This document shows, piece after piece, positions 9,713-21,636 of a DNA stretch of 64,000 nt; position 1 is the stretch's first letter; each line of letters opens with the position of its first letter. Position numbers and translations under genes: made by a program. This DNA comes from Aurantimonas endophytica (GTDB lineage: Bacteria > Pseudomonadota > Alphaproteobacteria > Rhizobiales > Rhizobiaceae). The DNA lies in contig NZ_JACIEM010000001.1 in NCBI RefSeq assembly GCF_014196845.1, forward strand, positions 1,426,001 to 1,490,000, read 5' to 3'. Under the pieces are notes generated by a model. It worked only from the letters and a program-made list of their open reading frames with translations. It searched no databases and had not been told where the DNA came from.

Positions 9713-10265
9713 GGCGGGTTTGGGGCAAATGGCGTTGCAGCAACCCGTCTTTGCAGGGCGACGCGGATCGCCAGCAACGACCCGGCGAGGAGGAACACCG
9801 GAACCTGTCGCCGCTTCGCGATGCGTCCGCAGCTTCGTCTGGCGAGACGACGGCATAGGCGCGATCCTGCGCCTCGCGGATGCGCGCGTCGATCAGGCTG
9901 AGGTGGGCATGCCGCTTTGTCTGGTTCAGCCAGGGCATCTCCACGCCAGTGCGAACGGGTCGGCCAATCTCTCGGGTAGCGCAAGCTGCGGTATCAGGTA
10001 GCAAAAGCCATCAAACGGACGGCAGTTTACGACCCAACCCTGTCATTTGGGAGATTGCTACAGCCTCCTCAAACCGGCCGTTCGGGCAATCAGCAGCCAT
10101 CCCGTTTCGCCGGGTCCGACAGTCTGTTTCGGGACAACGCTATCGTGAACAGATCTCGTGAAAACCGCCCCGCCCGAACGCATCAGGCAGTCCGATCCCG
10201 CCGCGACTGTCCTGCTGAATCCTCCTTTTCTGAAATGTGCTGGCGGCAGCAGCGCTCGGTTCTGA
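9713..10265. other. gene-poor gap of about 550 bp
   Basis: Between the beta-propeller gene and the LysR gene, both ending here. On the minus strand (about 9720-9940) two overlapping frames look like one small membrane protein broken by a frameshift: one frame reads LIDARIREAQDRAYAVVSPDE, the other continues with a hydrophobic VPVFLLAGSLLAIRVAL. This may be a decayed gene. The half nearer LysR is less GC-rich than the surroundings and shows nothing recognisable. Confidence 0.35.
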
Positions 10266-11162
10266 TCAGTCTAAAGCGCTTAGCGTCGCTTCCAGGTGAT
10301 CCACGATCGCCCGGACTTTCGCTGATGGCCTCGGACCCGCGGGGAAAACAGCATAGACTTCGGCCGGATCGAGCCGGTAGGTTTCGATCAGTTGAGTAAG
10401 CTGACCATTGCGCAGTTCTTCTCCCGCCATGATACGGGTCGCCAGCGCGATGCCCAGCCCCGCTATCGCAGCCGCCAGAACCCCAGGCGCTGAGTTAATC
10501 CAAAGCCTGGCGGAAACATCGACTGAAGTGACGGTCTGATTGTGCGTGAAGCGCCAGCTCTCGCGACCAAAAAGGCCGTGCTGAACGATACAATCGTGCC
10601 GGGCGAGCTCGGCCGGACTGTCGGGCGTGCCATAAGCTGAGAGATAGGCTGGCGCCGCGACCACCAGTCGCTCGACCAGCGCCAGCCTGCGGGCGCCGAA
10701 GGTGGAGTCATCCAGAGGTCCGACGCCCAGGCGAATGGCGACATCGACCCCGTCCGCGATGAGGTTTTGGCGCGCATCGCTCATGATCATCTCGACCCGA
10801 AGATCCGGATGCCGCCCGAGGAACGTCGCCAGCGCTGGAATGACCGCGCGCGCGCCATAGAGCACCGGCATGGCAAGGCGGATCACGCCATGCAGCGAGT
10901 CCATCCCCCGGGCTGCCTGCTCGGCCTCCTCCATCTCCGCGAGCAGGTATCTCGCCCGCTCCAAATACAGGGTGCCGGCTTCGGTCAGCGAAATGCTGCG
11001 AGTGGTGCGCAGCAGCAGAGTGATGCCCAGCCGCGCCTCTAGTGTACCGACGATGCGGGATACTGAGGGTTGCGAAAGATTCAGTTCGCGCGCCGCACGT
11101 GAAAGACCGCCGCTCTCTGCCACGCGGACGAACACGGCCATCTCCTGCCAGCGGTCACTCAT
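10266..11162 (-). CDS. LysR-family transcriptional regulator
   Basis: 298 residues, standard LysR length. The N-terminal winged helix-turn-helix (about residues 7-65, SGGLSRAARELNLSQPSVSRIVGTLE) is followed by the LysR substrate-binding domain (GVIRLAMPVLYGARAVIPALATFL onward). It resembles the DsdA/AaeR-like group that often controls an adjacent divergent enzyme gene. It is transcribed away from two GST-like genes, and a LysR-type palindrome lies in the shared intergenic region, so it probably regulates them and itself. Confidence 0.92.
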   Translation of the reverse strand: MSDRWQEMAVFVRVAESGGLSRAARELNLSQPSVSRIVGTLEARLGITLLLRTTRSISLTEAGTLYLERARYLLAEMEEAEQAARGMDSLHGVIRLAMPVLYGARAVIPALATFLGRHPDLRVEMIMSDARQNLIADGVDVAIRLGVGPLDDSTFGARRLALVERLVVAAPAYLSAYGTPDSPAELARHDCIVQHGLFGRESWRFTHNQTVTSVDVSARLWINSAPGVLAAAIAGLGIALATRIMAGEELRNGQLTQLIETYRLDPAEVYAVFPAGPRPSAKVRAIVDHLEATLSALD

Positions 11163-11169
11163 TCTGAAT

Positions 11170-11220
11170 CCGGATAACTGTTGTTTGTATCAGACAGATA
11201 CCCGGACTTTCCCGGATAAC
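11170..11220. promoter_or_regulatory. LysR-type operator with flanking direct repeats
   Basis: The palindrome GTATC-AGACA-GATAC at 11187-11201 fits the T-N11-A LysR box. Two copies of CCGGATAAC (11170-11178 and 11212-11220) flank it, 42 bp apart. This is the expected place for a regulator site controlling both the lysR gene and the divergent GST genes. Confidence 0.55.
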
Positions 11221-11275
11221 CTAATTCTCGGTTGACGGCGGCTCGACCCGCCTGATCCCAGAGGAGCATTTGCTA

Positions 11276-11944
11276 ATGTCGATCAAGATATACGGCGACC
11301 CCGGTTCGGGCAGCCTGCGCCGCGTCACGTCCGCAGCAGCCATCATGAATATCGCCATCGAGCGCGTGAGCATCGATCTTTTCAAGGGCGAGAGCCATAC
11401 GCCCGCCTTCCTGGAGATGAACCCGCATGGGCTGTCGCCGGTAATGGTGGACGGCGATGTCGTTCTCTACGAGGCGTCGGCGATCAACATCTACCTCGCC
11501 GAAAAAGCCGCCTCGGACCTGCTCGGCTCCTCACCGCACGAGCGTTACCAGATCTTGCAGTGGATGTTCTGGTCGGGCGAGCAGTGGCGGATATTCGCGA
11601 CGCTTACCTTCGATGAACGGATCGGGAAGCGCTTCATGGGCCAGCCCGAGGACGAGAGCATCGTAGGGTTGGCGTTCGCCAGGCTCCGGGCGGGCGCGGC
11701 CGTGCTGGACGCTCATCTCGCGGAGCGTCAGTTCGTCGTCGGCAACCATCTGACGCTGGCCGACATAGACATCGCGGCGCCCTTTTCGCAGTCAGCGCGC
11801 ACCGGGGTTCCCTTCTCGGAATTCCCGAACCTTGTCGCCTGGCAGCAACGGCTCCTCGACACCGTGCCGGCTTGGGCAGAGACGAAGCGGGAGGTGGACG
11901 AGCGTATCGACGGTGCGCTGGCCGGTGCAGGAATGGAACTGTGA
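11276..11944 (+). CDS. glutathione S-transferase family protein
   Basis: 222 residues. The thioredoxin-like N-domain has IKIYGDPGSGSLRRVTSAA, MNPHGLSPVMVDGDVVLYEASAINIYLAEK (the conserved ES/EA-SxAI pattern) and a helical C-domain with FVVGNHLTLADIDIAAPF. The ATG at 11276 has GAGGAG 9 bases upstream and is preferred over the TTG six bases earlier. First gene of a two-gene GST operon divergent from LysR. The substrate is unknown. Confidence 0.87.
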   Translation: MSIKIYGDPGSGSLRRVTSAAAIMNIAIERVSIDLFKGESHTPAFLEMNPHGLSPVMVDGDVVLYEASAINIYLAEKAASDLLGSSPHERYQILQWMFWSGEQWRIFATLTFDERIGKRFMGQPEDESIVGLAFARLRAGAAVLDAHLAERQFVVGNHLTLADIDIAAPFSQSARTGVPFSEFPNLVAWQQRLLDTVPAWAETKREVDERIDGALAGAGMEL

Positions 11945-11946
11945 GC

Positions 11947-12627
11947 ATGGAGGCCCCGACGGTGGATCACGAACTTTTCTGGATCAGCGGCAGTCCCTAC
12001 GCGTGGCGGGTGCAATTGGCTCTCGGATACAAGGGCGTGCCATATGCCTCCCGCCGCATGGACTCGGCCAGGCAGGAGAATCGCTCGCCCGCATTCATAG
12101 AGCTCAATCCACGCGGCAAGGTGCCCGTCCTGAAGACCGGAAACGTGGCGCTCTACGAATCCGTGGCGATCATCGCCTTCCTGGATCGCGCCCATCCTGC
12201 TGTGCCGCTGTTCGGCCAGACGGTGAAGGAGCACGGCCACATCTGGCAGCGCGTCAGCGAATTCGAGAATTACACCCGCGATATGTTGGATGTGGAGATC
12301 GTCCGCCCGCTGTTGCGCGGTTATGCGAAGGACGACCCCGGGGCGATGCGCGCGTCTGCCGCTCGCGTGTATGATGCGCTTGGCTGGATGGAGCAAGCCC
12401 TGTCGATCGCGCCTTATCTGGCGGGGAATGACATCACAGCCGCGGACATTGTCGCACTGCCGAATATCCAGATGCTGCGGCGGGTCGCCGTGCGTCCTCA
12501 AGCCATCGAGATGGCGCTGGGCCTCGAAACTCTCGACGCGCATCTGCCCGCACTGGGCGCGTGGCTGTCGCGGATGGAGGCGATGCGGGGCTATGACGCT
12601 GCTTATCCGCCGCATTGGCGGATCTGA
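11947..12627 (+). CDS. glutathione S-transferase family protein (second of pair)
   Basis: 226 residues from the ATG at 11947. An in-frame GTG at 11941 overlaps the preceding stop and could be used instead. N-domain: LFWISGSPYAWRVQLALGYKG, LNPRGKVPVLKTGNVALYESVAIIAFLD. C-domain: APYLAGNDITAADIVALPNIQ. SPYAWRV has serine where many GSTs have a catalytic Cys or Ser. It is almost contiguous with the first GST gene, so the two are one transcript, probably forming a LysR-controlled detoxification unit. Confidence 0.87.
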   Translation: MEAPTVDHELFWISGSPYAWRVQLALGYKGVPYASRRMDSARQENRSPAFIELNPRGKVPVLKTGNVALYESVAIIAFLDRAHPAVPLFGQTVKEHGHIWQRVSEFENYTRDMLDVEIVRPLLRGYAKDDPGAMRASAARVYDALGWMEQALSIAPYLAGNDITAADIVALPNIQMLRRVAVRPQAIEMALGLETLDAHLPALGAWLSRMEAMRGYDAAYPPHWRI

Positions 12628-12965
12628 TCAGGGTACGCAGCGCGCGCGAAAATAATGTCTGCCTGCCATCACTTCTCAGAAGCCAATCGACTCCCGATAA
12701 CCATCATAACCATCAGTCTCATGACGGCGGCTATTGCCACTGTTGGTCTGAGAAGCCGCCGTTCCGTTCTCCCCCCAACCCACCGATTTCCCAGCGCTCG
12801 TAGCCAAGTCCCTTCGGTGGCTTTTGCCACCGAAGGGCGGTCAGCTGCCTGGACGCCATCCAGTCGACACACCGGGCACCCCCGCATCATCTGCGGCGCG
12901 TCCAATCTTGCACCCTTGCCCATCCTCGGCTAGCCACAGCCTCTCCCGCACCGGATGGCCTGCCC
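12628..12965. other. intergenic region with a perfect 12-bp hairpin
   Basis: No gene was found. A perfect inverted repeat CCCTTCGGTGGC / GCCACCGAAGGG with a TTTT loop spans 12810-12837. No T tract follows, so if it terminates the GST operon it does so atypically. It marks the passage from slightly less GC-rich sequence (LysR/GST) back to GC-rich sequence. Confidence 0.5.
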
Positions 12966-13853
12966 ATGTCGCGCCTGAGCGCCAATCTCCTGCTGCTGCT
13001 CGCCGGTGCCGTCTGGGGCATGGGCTTCGTCGCCCAGTCGACGGCGATGGACGCCGTCGGCCCGTGGACCTACACGGCGGCGAAATTCGCCGTCGCGGCG
13101 GTCGCCCTGGTGCCCTTCGCGATCGTCGAGGCGCGCCGGGCGAAGGCGCCCCTCCCGGCGCCCGCACGGGCCGGCTTCGTGCTGGTCGGGCTGATGCTGT
13201 TTGCCGGCGCGATCCTCCAACAGATCGGCATCGTCAGCACCTCGGTGACCAATGCCGGCTTTCTCACCGGGCTCTACGTCGTCTTCACCCCGATCCTCGC
13301 CTTCGTCCTGTTGCGCGCCCGGCCGCATTGGGTGGTCTGGCCCTCGGCCTTTGCCGCCTTTGCCGGGATCGTGCTGCTCGGTGGCGGCGGCGTTGCGGCC
13401 CCGGGTCTGGGCGACTGGCTGATGGTCGCCTGCGCGGTGTTCTTCGCGCTGCAGATCATCGCCGTCGGCGTCTTCGCCGGACCGACCGGGCGGCCCCTCA
13501 CCCTCTCCTTCACCCAGTTCGCGGTGGCCGCCGTCCTCGCCGGTCTCGGCATGCTGGTGCTGGAAGCACCGACGCTCGCGGCGCTCGCGTCCGCCTGGCC
13601 CGAAATCCTCTATGGCGGCCTGTTTTCCACCGCCCTCGCCTTCACCCTGCAGACCATCGGCCAGCGCCACACCACCGCCGCCCAGGCGGCGATCTTCCTG
13701 TCCTCGGAAGCTTTGTTCGCCGCCCTGTTCGCGGCGGTGCTGCTCGGCGAGCGCATCGCCGCCATCGGCATTCTCGGCTGCATCCTGATCTTCGCCGCCA
13801 TGCTCGCCGTGGAACTGGTGCCGCAATTTAGAACTACAAGAGTGTTCAATTAG
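12966..13853 (+). CDS. EamA-domain DMT-family transporter, 3' end altered by an insertion
   Basis: 295 residues with ten hydrophobic helices in two EamA repeats (LLLLLAGAVWGMGFVAQ opens the first, FFALQIIAVGVFAGP the second). DMT transporters are inner-membrane exporters of amino acids or metabolites. The ligand here is unknown. The last codons (after VELVPQ) run straight into AT-rich DNA and encode FRTTRVFN, unlike the GC-rich body. The original C-terminus has therefore probably been replaced at the boundary of the adjacent defence cassette. All ten helices remain, so it may still function. Confidence 0.88.
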   Translation: MSRLSANLLLLLAGAVWGMGFVAQSTAMDAVGPWTYTAAKFAVAAVALVPFAIVEARRAKAPLPAPARAGFVLVGLMLFAGAILQQIGIVSTSVTNAGFLTGLYVVFTPILAFVLLRARPHWVVWPSAFAAFAGIVLLGGGGVAAPGLGDWLMVACAVFFALQIIAVGVFAGPTGRPLTLSFTQFAVAAVLAGLGMLVLEAPTLAALASAWPEILYGGLFSTALAFTLQTIGQRHTTAAQAAIFLSSEALFAALFAAVLLGERIAAIGILGCILIFAAMLAVELVPQFRTTRVFN

Positions 13854-13916
13854 CCGTATACAAAGGGCAGATCGCTAAACCAGCGTCAGAATATATACTT
13901 ATTAAATATCGACGCC

Positions 13917-14462
13917 TTATAGCCCGCTTACGGTTTCCGCAAATCTCCACTCTACCATTGGATGACATCCCGCTTGAATAAGCGTTCTCTGAACTGCCAT
14001 CCTATCGTTGTCGCAGTGGACTAAAAACACTACCGGCTTTGAAAGATCAACGTTGCACAACACCCGCTCGGCCGCTCTACAAATGCGTTCTACGACACTC
14101 CATTCTTCTGATTTCGTATGAGCAGTACCTATTTCGACGTAATGATTATGATACCGCCAGTTACCCTCCTCCATTGCATTCAATACGATATGCCGATCAG
14201 CAGAAATCAACGAAAACGTCGGGTACTTTCTAAAGTCTACAACATCGCTTGAGCGAAACTTCTTCAGCAAAGAAATAAATGTGTGACCGTGCACCTCTTG
14301 CATGGGAATGCAGAACGCTTCAATGATTTTTTTAACACTGCGTGGCTCAAGATCGTAGTCAAAGAAGCGGTATTGCTCCTCATGAGCCTCGTTTATTGTA
14401 ACGGGATATTCCTTCTTAGTAATCTTTGGACGAAACTCGACAAGGTTAGATGCCCTGATCAC
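13917..14462 (-). CDS. unknown protein coupled to the dCTP deaminase
   Basis: 181 residues, no recognised domain. Moderately basic and soluble, with a central GTAHTKSEEWSVVERICRAAER and a C-terminal VVFLVHCDNDRMAVQRTLIQAG that looks like an alternating beta/alpha fold. The start is a GTG overlapping the deaminase stop (GTGA), with AAGGAG 9 bases upstream, so the two are translationally coupled. AT-rich like its partner and unlike the host genes. Its position makes it a candidate accessory or immunity partner of the deaminase, which is inference. Confidence 0.65.
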   Translation of the reverse strand: MIRASNLVEFRPKITKKEYPVTINEAHEEQYRFFDYDLEPRSVKKIIEAFCIPMQEVHGHTFISLLKKFRSSDVVDFRKYPTFSLISADRHIVLNAMEEGNWRYHNHYVEIGTAHTKSEEWSVVERICRAAERVLCNVDLSKPVVFLVHCDNDRMAVQRTLIQAGCHPMVEWRFAETVSGL

Positions 14463-16156
14463 GACACTTCTCCTTCCCTATTAGCAAGCTTCGCTTCCAT
14501 AGCTGTGTAATGTACTCGAGAGAGTTGGAATCCATCCCCCCATTCAGACGCTCCTTGGCCGATAAAAGCACCTGTAACCTTATCCTTCAGCGGAACGTCT
14601 TTACTGAACGCCTTTGCATACATCCGCGGCGCAACGCCGACAAAAGGCTGGAAAAGCGTCTTCGGAGTATCTGGCCTCGGAGAACCCGGGAGACGCTTTT
14701 TGCTGGTTGAAGGATCAACATCGAGCGCGACCTCAGTACATTTGATGGACGACACAGATGGCCGCTCCCAACCAATCTGGGAGGTGGTGATTGAGTCGGC
14801 ATGCAGATCGGTTGCGCGGCTTTTAGCATACGGCTCGATAAAATGGACTTCATCCACGCCAGCAGACACTATATGTCGCGCACAGTAGTGACAGGGAAAT
14901 GTAGTGACATAAAGGCGCTTCCCTCGCGGCGAGACGCCTAATCGCGCCGCAGAGAGAATTGCATCCATCTCAGCGTGGACAGCCCGACTAAACTCCAAGA
15001 GCGCTCCAACATCCGTTTTCCTTAATCGGGCCGCAAGCGCATTGCGATCGACGGTAACTTTCAGATCATCGTCGAGAGCATGGATCAGGCCCTCAATTAT
15101 TCTGTTTTGTTCTGTATTATTTCTACACTGGGGCGCAGGTTGATACACACAACGGTCGTCGTCTGTACTGTCATAATGTTCGCCATAAACACCACCACCC
15201 GCTCTCGGAACTTCATTTGTTCCTACTGAAACAACGTTTCCTTGCTCATCAACAAGGGCCGCCCCTACTTGACGCGACATACAAGCGCTACGCTTCTGGG
15301 CAGAATGTGCTTGATGCATTGCAGTCTCGCCAATTGTCGGCCTTTCAACCTTACTTCGCGTCATAATGCGGACAAGTCTCTGCAAGTGCTCGTTCATCAC
15401 AGTTGCGACGTCAGTTGGCTTCGCTCTAGGGAAAGAATTGTCGACATAAAAGTCAGCAAGTTCAAAAACTGAGGTCACATGCTGGCCGTGGGGGAGGTCG
15501 GATTCACTGTCCCTCTCGATAATATCATCGATTTGCGCCAACTTTTCGGGATTCTGACGATCAGCGCCATAGAGGCGATTTTCTATGAGGCGATCTCTTC
15601 TTTCCTCACGATCACAGACCACTCCAACTAAAGCGAATGCACTTCCGTATACCCTGCGTAAAATTTTTACTTCATCGGGATGCCGAAGCGAGTCTATAAT
15701 AAAAGCCCTGGGAAGCTCGTCTACTTCAGCAATATTCAGACCCGTCATCTCCGCTCGGTAATTTAGTATCTGCCCCATAATCGCTCTGGCTACGGCTGTG
15801 GTATCAGCCTCCCTCATGCGATCGCCCAAATCTTGTAGCTTGACGACATCATCAGCGGTCTTTCTAGAGTTCGACCCACTCGCATCCCGATTAGCCCAAG
15901 CAGAGATAAGGGAACTAGCTTTTATCAATCTCGTGTCATAATTTGCTCCCCCCGAAGAATGGTGCTTGAATTCTTCTGTCAAAAAATTAGCCGCCGTGGA
16001 TGCACCAGCGCCAGCAGGCCCCACGACGGCAATAAACACTTCCTTTGATATATTCCTCCTTGATAAGTCCTTTCCGTTAGGGCTAGATACCAGTTGTTTT
16101 CCGCCGTCGAAAACGCGCCTCGGTCTACTCTCAATACTGACCACTCTGTTCTTCAT
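14459..16156 (-). CDS. anti-phage dCTP deaminase-type protein (P-loop + cytidine deaminase)
   Basis: 565 residues from the ATG at 16156 (AGGAT upstream; in-frame starts further upstream are less likely). The N-terminal half is a P-loop kinase-like domain with GPAGAGAS at residues 46-53. The C-terminal half is a zinc deaminase: HAEMD at 394-398 and PCHYC at 421-425, giving the H/C/C zinc ligands and the catalytic Glu396. This two-domain layout is that of the dCTP deaminase defence proteins that destroy the dCTP pool on phage infection. ComE-like dCMP deaminases lack the large N-domain. AT-rich compared with its neighbours, indicating transfer. Confidence 0.85.
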   Translation of the reverse strand: MKNRVVSIESRPRRVFDGGKQLVSSPNGKDLSRRNISKEVFIAVVGPAGAGASTAANFLTEEFKHHSSGGANYDTRLIKASSLISAWANRDASGSNSRKTADDVVKLQDLGDRMREADTTAVARAIMGQILNYRAEMTGLNIAEVDELPRAFIIDSLRHPDEVKILRRVYGSAFALVGVVCDREERRDRLIENRLYGADRQNPEKLAQIDDIIERDSESDLPHGQHVTSVFELADFYVDNSFPRAKPTDVATVMNEHLQRLVRIMTRSKVERPTIGETAMHQAHSAQKRSACMSRQVGAALVDEQGNVVSVGTNEVPRAGGGVYGEHYDSTDDDRCVYQPAPQCRNNTEQNRIIEGLIHALDDDLKVTVDRNALAARLRKTDVGALLEFSRAVHAEMDAILSAARLGVSPRGKRLYVTTFPCHYCARHIVSAGVDEVHFIEPYAKSRATDLHADSITTSQIGWERPSVSSIKCTEVALDVDPSTSKKRLPGSPRPDTPKTLFQPFVGVAPRMYAKAFSKDVPLKDKVTGAFIGQGASEWGDGFQLSRVHYTAMEAKLANREGEVS

Positions 16157-16202
16157 GGCGATCCTTTGACGCATCGATGTTGGGGCGAGGCACATGCCGG
16201 TT

Positions 16203-16234
16203 GCGAATCGATAGCGAATCGATAGCCAATGATA
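16203..16234. repeat. tandem 11-bp repeats upstream of the dCTP deaminase
   Basis: GCGAATCGATA occurs twice in tandem (16203-16213 and 16214-16224) and a degenerate third copy follows (16225-16234). Each full copy holds the palindrome ATCGAT. They lie 47-78 bp upstream of the deaminase start, where a regulator or promoter element would be expected. Confidence 0.5.
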
Positions 16235-16369
16235 ACCTCGATGGTTCCGGCGGCAAAACATTCACTACCGCTCCCTCTTAGGATCGATTGAATTGGCACC
16301 ATGGCCTTCGCCCAGCAGCCCTATGCGCCCGCCCTTTCTGTTTAACACTTTGAACGGACGGAGGGGATT

Positions 16370-16771
16370 ATGGACGCCGAAGACCAGCCGAAAGGCGAAC
16401 TCACCATGCGGGTGCCGGCCATGCCGGCGGACGCCAATGCCAATGGCGACATTTTCGGCGGCTGGGTGATGGCGCAGATGGATCTTGCCGCCGGCATACG
16501 CGGCGCCGAACGGGCGCATGGCCGCGTCGCCACCGTCGCGGTCAACGCCCTGACCTTCCGCAAGCCCGTGAAGATCGGCGACACGCTCTGCGTCTATTCG
16601 GTCATCGACAAGGTCGGCCGCAGCTCGATCTCGCTCTCCATCGAGGCCTGGGCGCAGCGCCATCTGACCCGCGAGCGCATCAAGGTGACGGAGGCCTCCT
16701 TCGTCATGGTGGCGATCGACGAGGAAGGCCGCCCGGTACCGGTGCCGCCCGAGGCGCCGGCAATCCCCTGA
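16370..16771 (+). CDS. acyl-CoA thioesterase, YciA-type hotdog fold
   Basis: 133 residues. Hydrolyses acyl-CoA to free acid and CoA. The signature NGDIFGGWVMAQMDLAAG contains the catalytic aspartate of the YciA/BFIT hotdog family, and VAVNALTFRKPVKIGDTL and VTEASFVMVAID are the other conserved strands. Length and layout match YciA. The first core gene after the AT-rich cassette, convergent with the extensin-like gene, which ends 8 bp away. Confidence 0.9.
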   Translation: MDAEDQPKGELTMRVPAMPADANANGDIFGGWVMAQMDLAAGIRGAERAHGRVATVAVNALTFRKPVKIGDTLCVYSVIDKVGRSSISLSIEAWAQRHLTRERIKVTEASFVMVAIDEEGRPVPVPPEAPAIP

Positions 16772-16778
16772 CGCCGCG

Positions 16779-17948
16779 CTACTTGCAGACCACCCGGCGG
16801 CGGTTCTTGGCGTCGAGATGCAGATGGTCGCGATGCGCGTGGTTGTAGCCGGGGCCGAGCACCGTGCCGAAATAGCGGCAGGCCGATTCCCGCACCGCGC
16901 TCTGGAAGGATTTCTGCCGGAACGAGAAGAAACCCTTCTTCTCCACGTCGAACAGCGACCCGTCGGAAAACTGGAAGCCGCGCACGTCGAGCGCGTTGCC
17001 GGTCGCGTGTTCGGAGACGGTGCGCGAGCCGGCGATGCGCGAGCAGCGATAGGACGAGGCGTTGAGCACCGCCGTCGGACGCTTCCACATCTTCCAGCGC
17101 GCCGCCGGCTTGACCTCGTCCTCGACCCATTTCGAGATGCGCACGGCCGAGGCGCAGTTCAGCGTCGCCGCCGGCTTCATCGCGACGCCCTCGGCGATGG
17201 CGGTGATCTTCACCGGGTGCGGGATGCCGCAGCCTCTTCCCTTGCCGATCGGCGCGACATCGACGAATTGCACGCCCATCTTGCGCAGGGTGGCGCGGCA
17301 TTGCGCCTCCGCGCGCGGCATGGCGCGATAGCCGGTCGGCGTCTGGTCCTCCAGCGCGCCGCGGCCCGGCACGGTGGCCTCCGGCCGCACCGGCACCGGC
17401 TCCAGCGCCGCGACCGCCCGCTGTGGCGCCGGCGCGGGTGCGACGGGCGGCGGCGGCGGGGCCGCCTGGGGCTCGGCTTCCTTCAGCCCGGCCCAGGGGT
17501 CGCCTTGCGGAAGCGCCGGTTCGTATTGGCCGGCAGCCAAATCGTCGATGCTGACCGGCGCGGCGAGTGGCGGCGGCGCGGCCATCGGCTGCGACTGCAT
17601 CGCCGGTGGCGGCGCAGCGGCTTGTGCCCCGCCGCCGAGCAGATCCTCGGTCAGCGACCAGCCGTCTTCGGCCGGCGCCGGCGGCGGGCTCGGCGCCGCG
17701 CCCTGCTGCGCCATGCTGTGATCCACCAGCGCCTCGTAGCCCTGATCGCTGAGCCGCGGGGCGCTCGGCACATAGCCCTCGCCGGGCGCCGGCAGGCGGC
17801 CGCCCCACATCAGCTGTTCGCCGCCGGGCACCGCCGCCGGCGGGACCGGGGCGAAGTCGGACTGGGCAAGGGCACCGGGCAGATGGCTCGCCGCCGCGAG
17901 TGCGACGGCGAGCGCGGCGATGCGCCAGACGCGTTTACGCGGAACCAT
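16779..17948 (-). CDS. extensin-like C-terminal domain protein, secreted
   Basis: 389 residues from the ATG at 17948, chosen for AAAGG upstream and because it gives a clean signal peptide (WRIAALAVALAAASHLPGALAQ). A ~200-residue Pro/Ala-rich disordered linker leads to the extensin-like domain: CGIPHPVKI, LNCASAVRISKWVE, YRCSRIAGSRTVSEHATGNALDV and GPGYNHAHRDHLHLD. The SEHATGNALD plus HxDHxH pattern suggests a metal-binding LAS/VanY-like peptidase fold acting on peptidoglycan, which is inference from family knowledge. Rhizobiales commonly carry it. Confidence 0.85.
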   Translation of the reverse strand: MVPRKRVWRIAALAVALAAASHLPGALAQSDFAPVPPAAVPGGEQLMWGGRLPAPGEGYVPSAPRLSDQGYEALVDHSMAQQGAAPSPPPAPAEDGWSLTEDLLGGGAQAAAPPPAMQSQPMAAPPPLAAPVSIDDLAAGQYEPALPQGDPWAGLKEAEPQAAPPPPPVAPAPAPQRAVAALEPVPVRPEATVPGRGALEDQTPTGYRAMPRAEAQCRATLRKMGVQFVDVAPIGKGRGCGIPHPVKITAIAEGVAMKPAATLNCASAVRISKWVEDEVKPAARWKMWKRPTAVLNASSYRCSRIAGSRTVSEHATGNALDVRGFQFSDGSLFDVEKKGFFSFRQKSFQSAVRESACRYFGTVLGPGYNHAHRDHLHLDAKNRRRVVCK

Positions 17949-18160
17949 GCGTTGGCCTTTCGTCATCCGCGGAACTCGAGCGGATGCGAAAAACCCTAGG
18001 CAGGTTTGGTAAGCGAAGGATGAACACCCGCCAGGGAAGATCGCCGCGACGCCGATCCCGCGCAATCGTGATCGCCGAACCGGGTGGCCGGGAACGAACC
18101 CGGCAACCCCGCGGCGCCCGCCCCGTTGTCAGGCAACCCCTCGTTCAACGGAGTTCTTCG

Positions 18161-18367
18161 ATGACCCTGCGCCCGCTCGCCCTCACCGCCCTGCTCCTCG
18201 CCGCCGGCCTCGGCCTTGCCGCCTGCGACGAGCCCGCCGTCCAGCCCAGCGAGGTCGGCAGCGGCGACGGCCCGACCGGCGGCGACGGCTCGGCCAACCC
18301 CGCCGTCGACACCAGCGGCGACCCCGACGCCGAAGGCGTCGTGCCGGCGGAGCAGGACCCGCAGTAA
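18161..18367 (+). CDS. small lipoprotein
   Basis: 68 residues. A hydrophobic signal ends in the lipobox LAAC (Cys about residue 22), followed by a short acidic Gly/Asp/Pro-rich tail with no fold. CAACGGAG precedes the ATG by 7 bases. It lies between the extensin-like gene (divergent) and uvrB. No function can be assigned beyond membrane anchoring by lipid. Confidence 0.7.
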   Translation: MTLRPLALTALLLAAGLGLAACDEPAVQPSEVGSGDGPTGGDGSANPAVDTSGDPDAEGVVPAEQDPQ

Positions 18368-18465
18368 CCGCCGCCGCCCGACATCCCGGTCGCCGCCTGC
18401 AGATCGGCGGCGGCGACCGGCTGCCGCTTCTTCCAAGCCGGCCCCTGCCTCTCTATATGCGGCCC

Positions 18466-21636
<3,171 letters not shown>

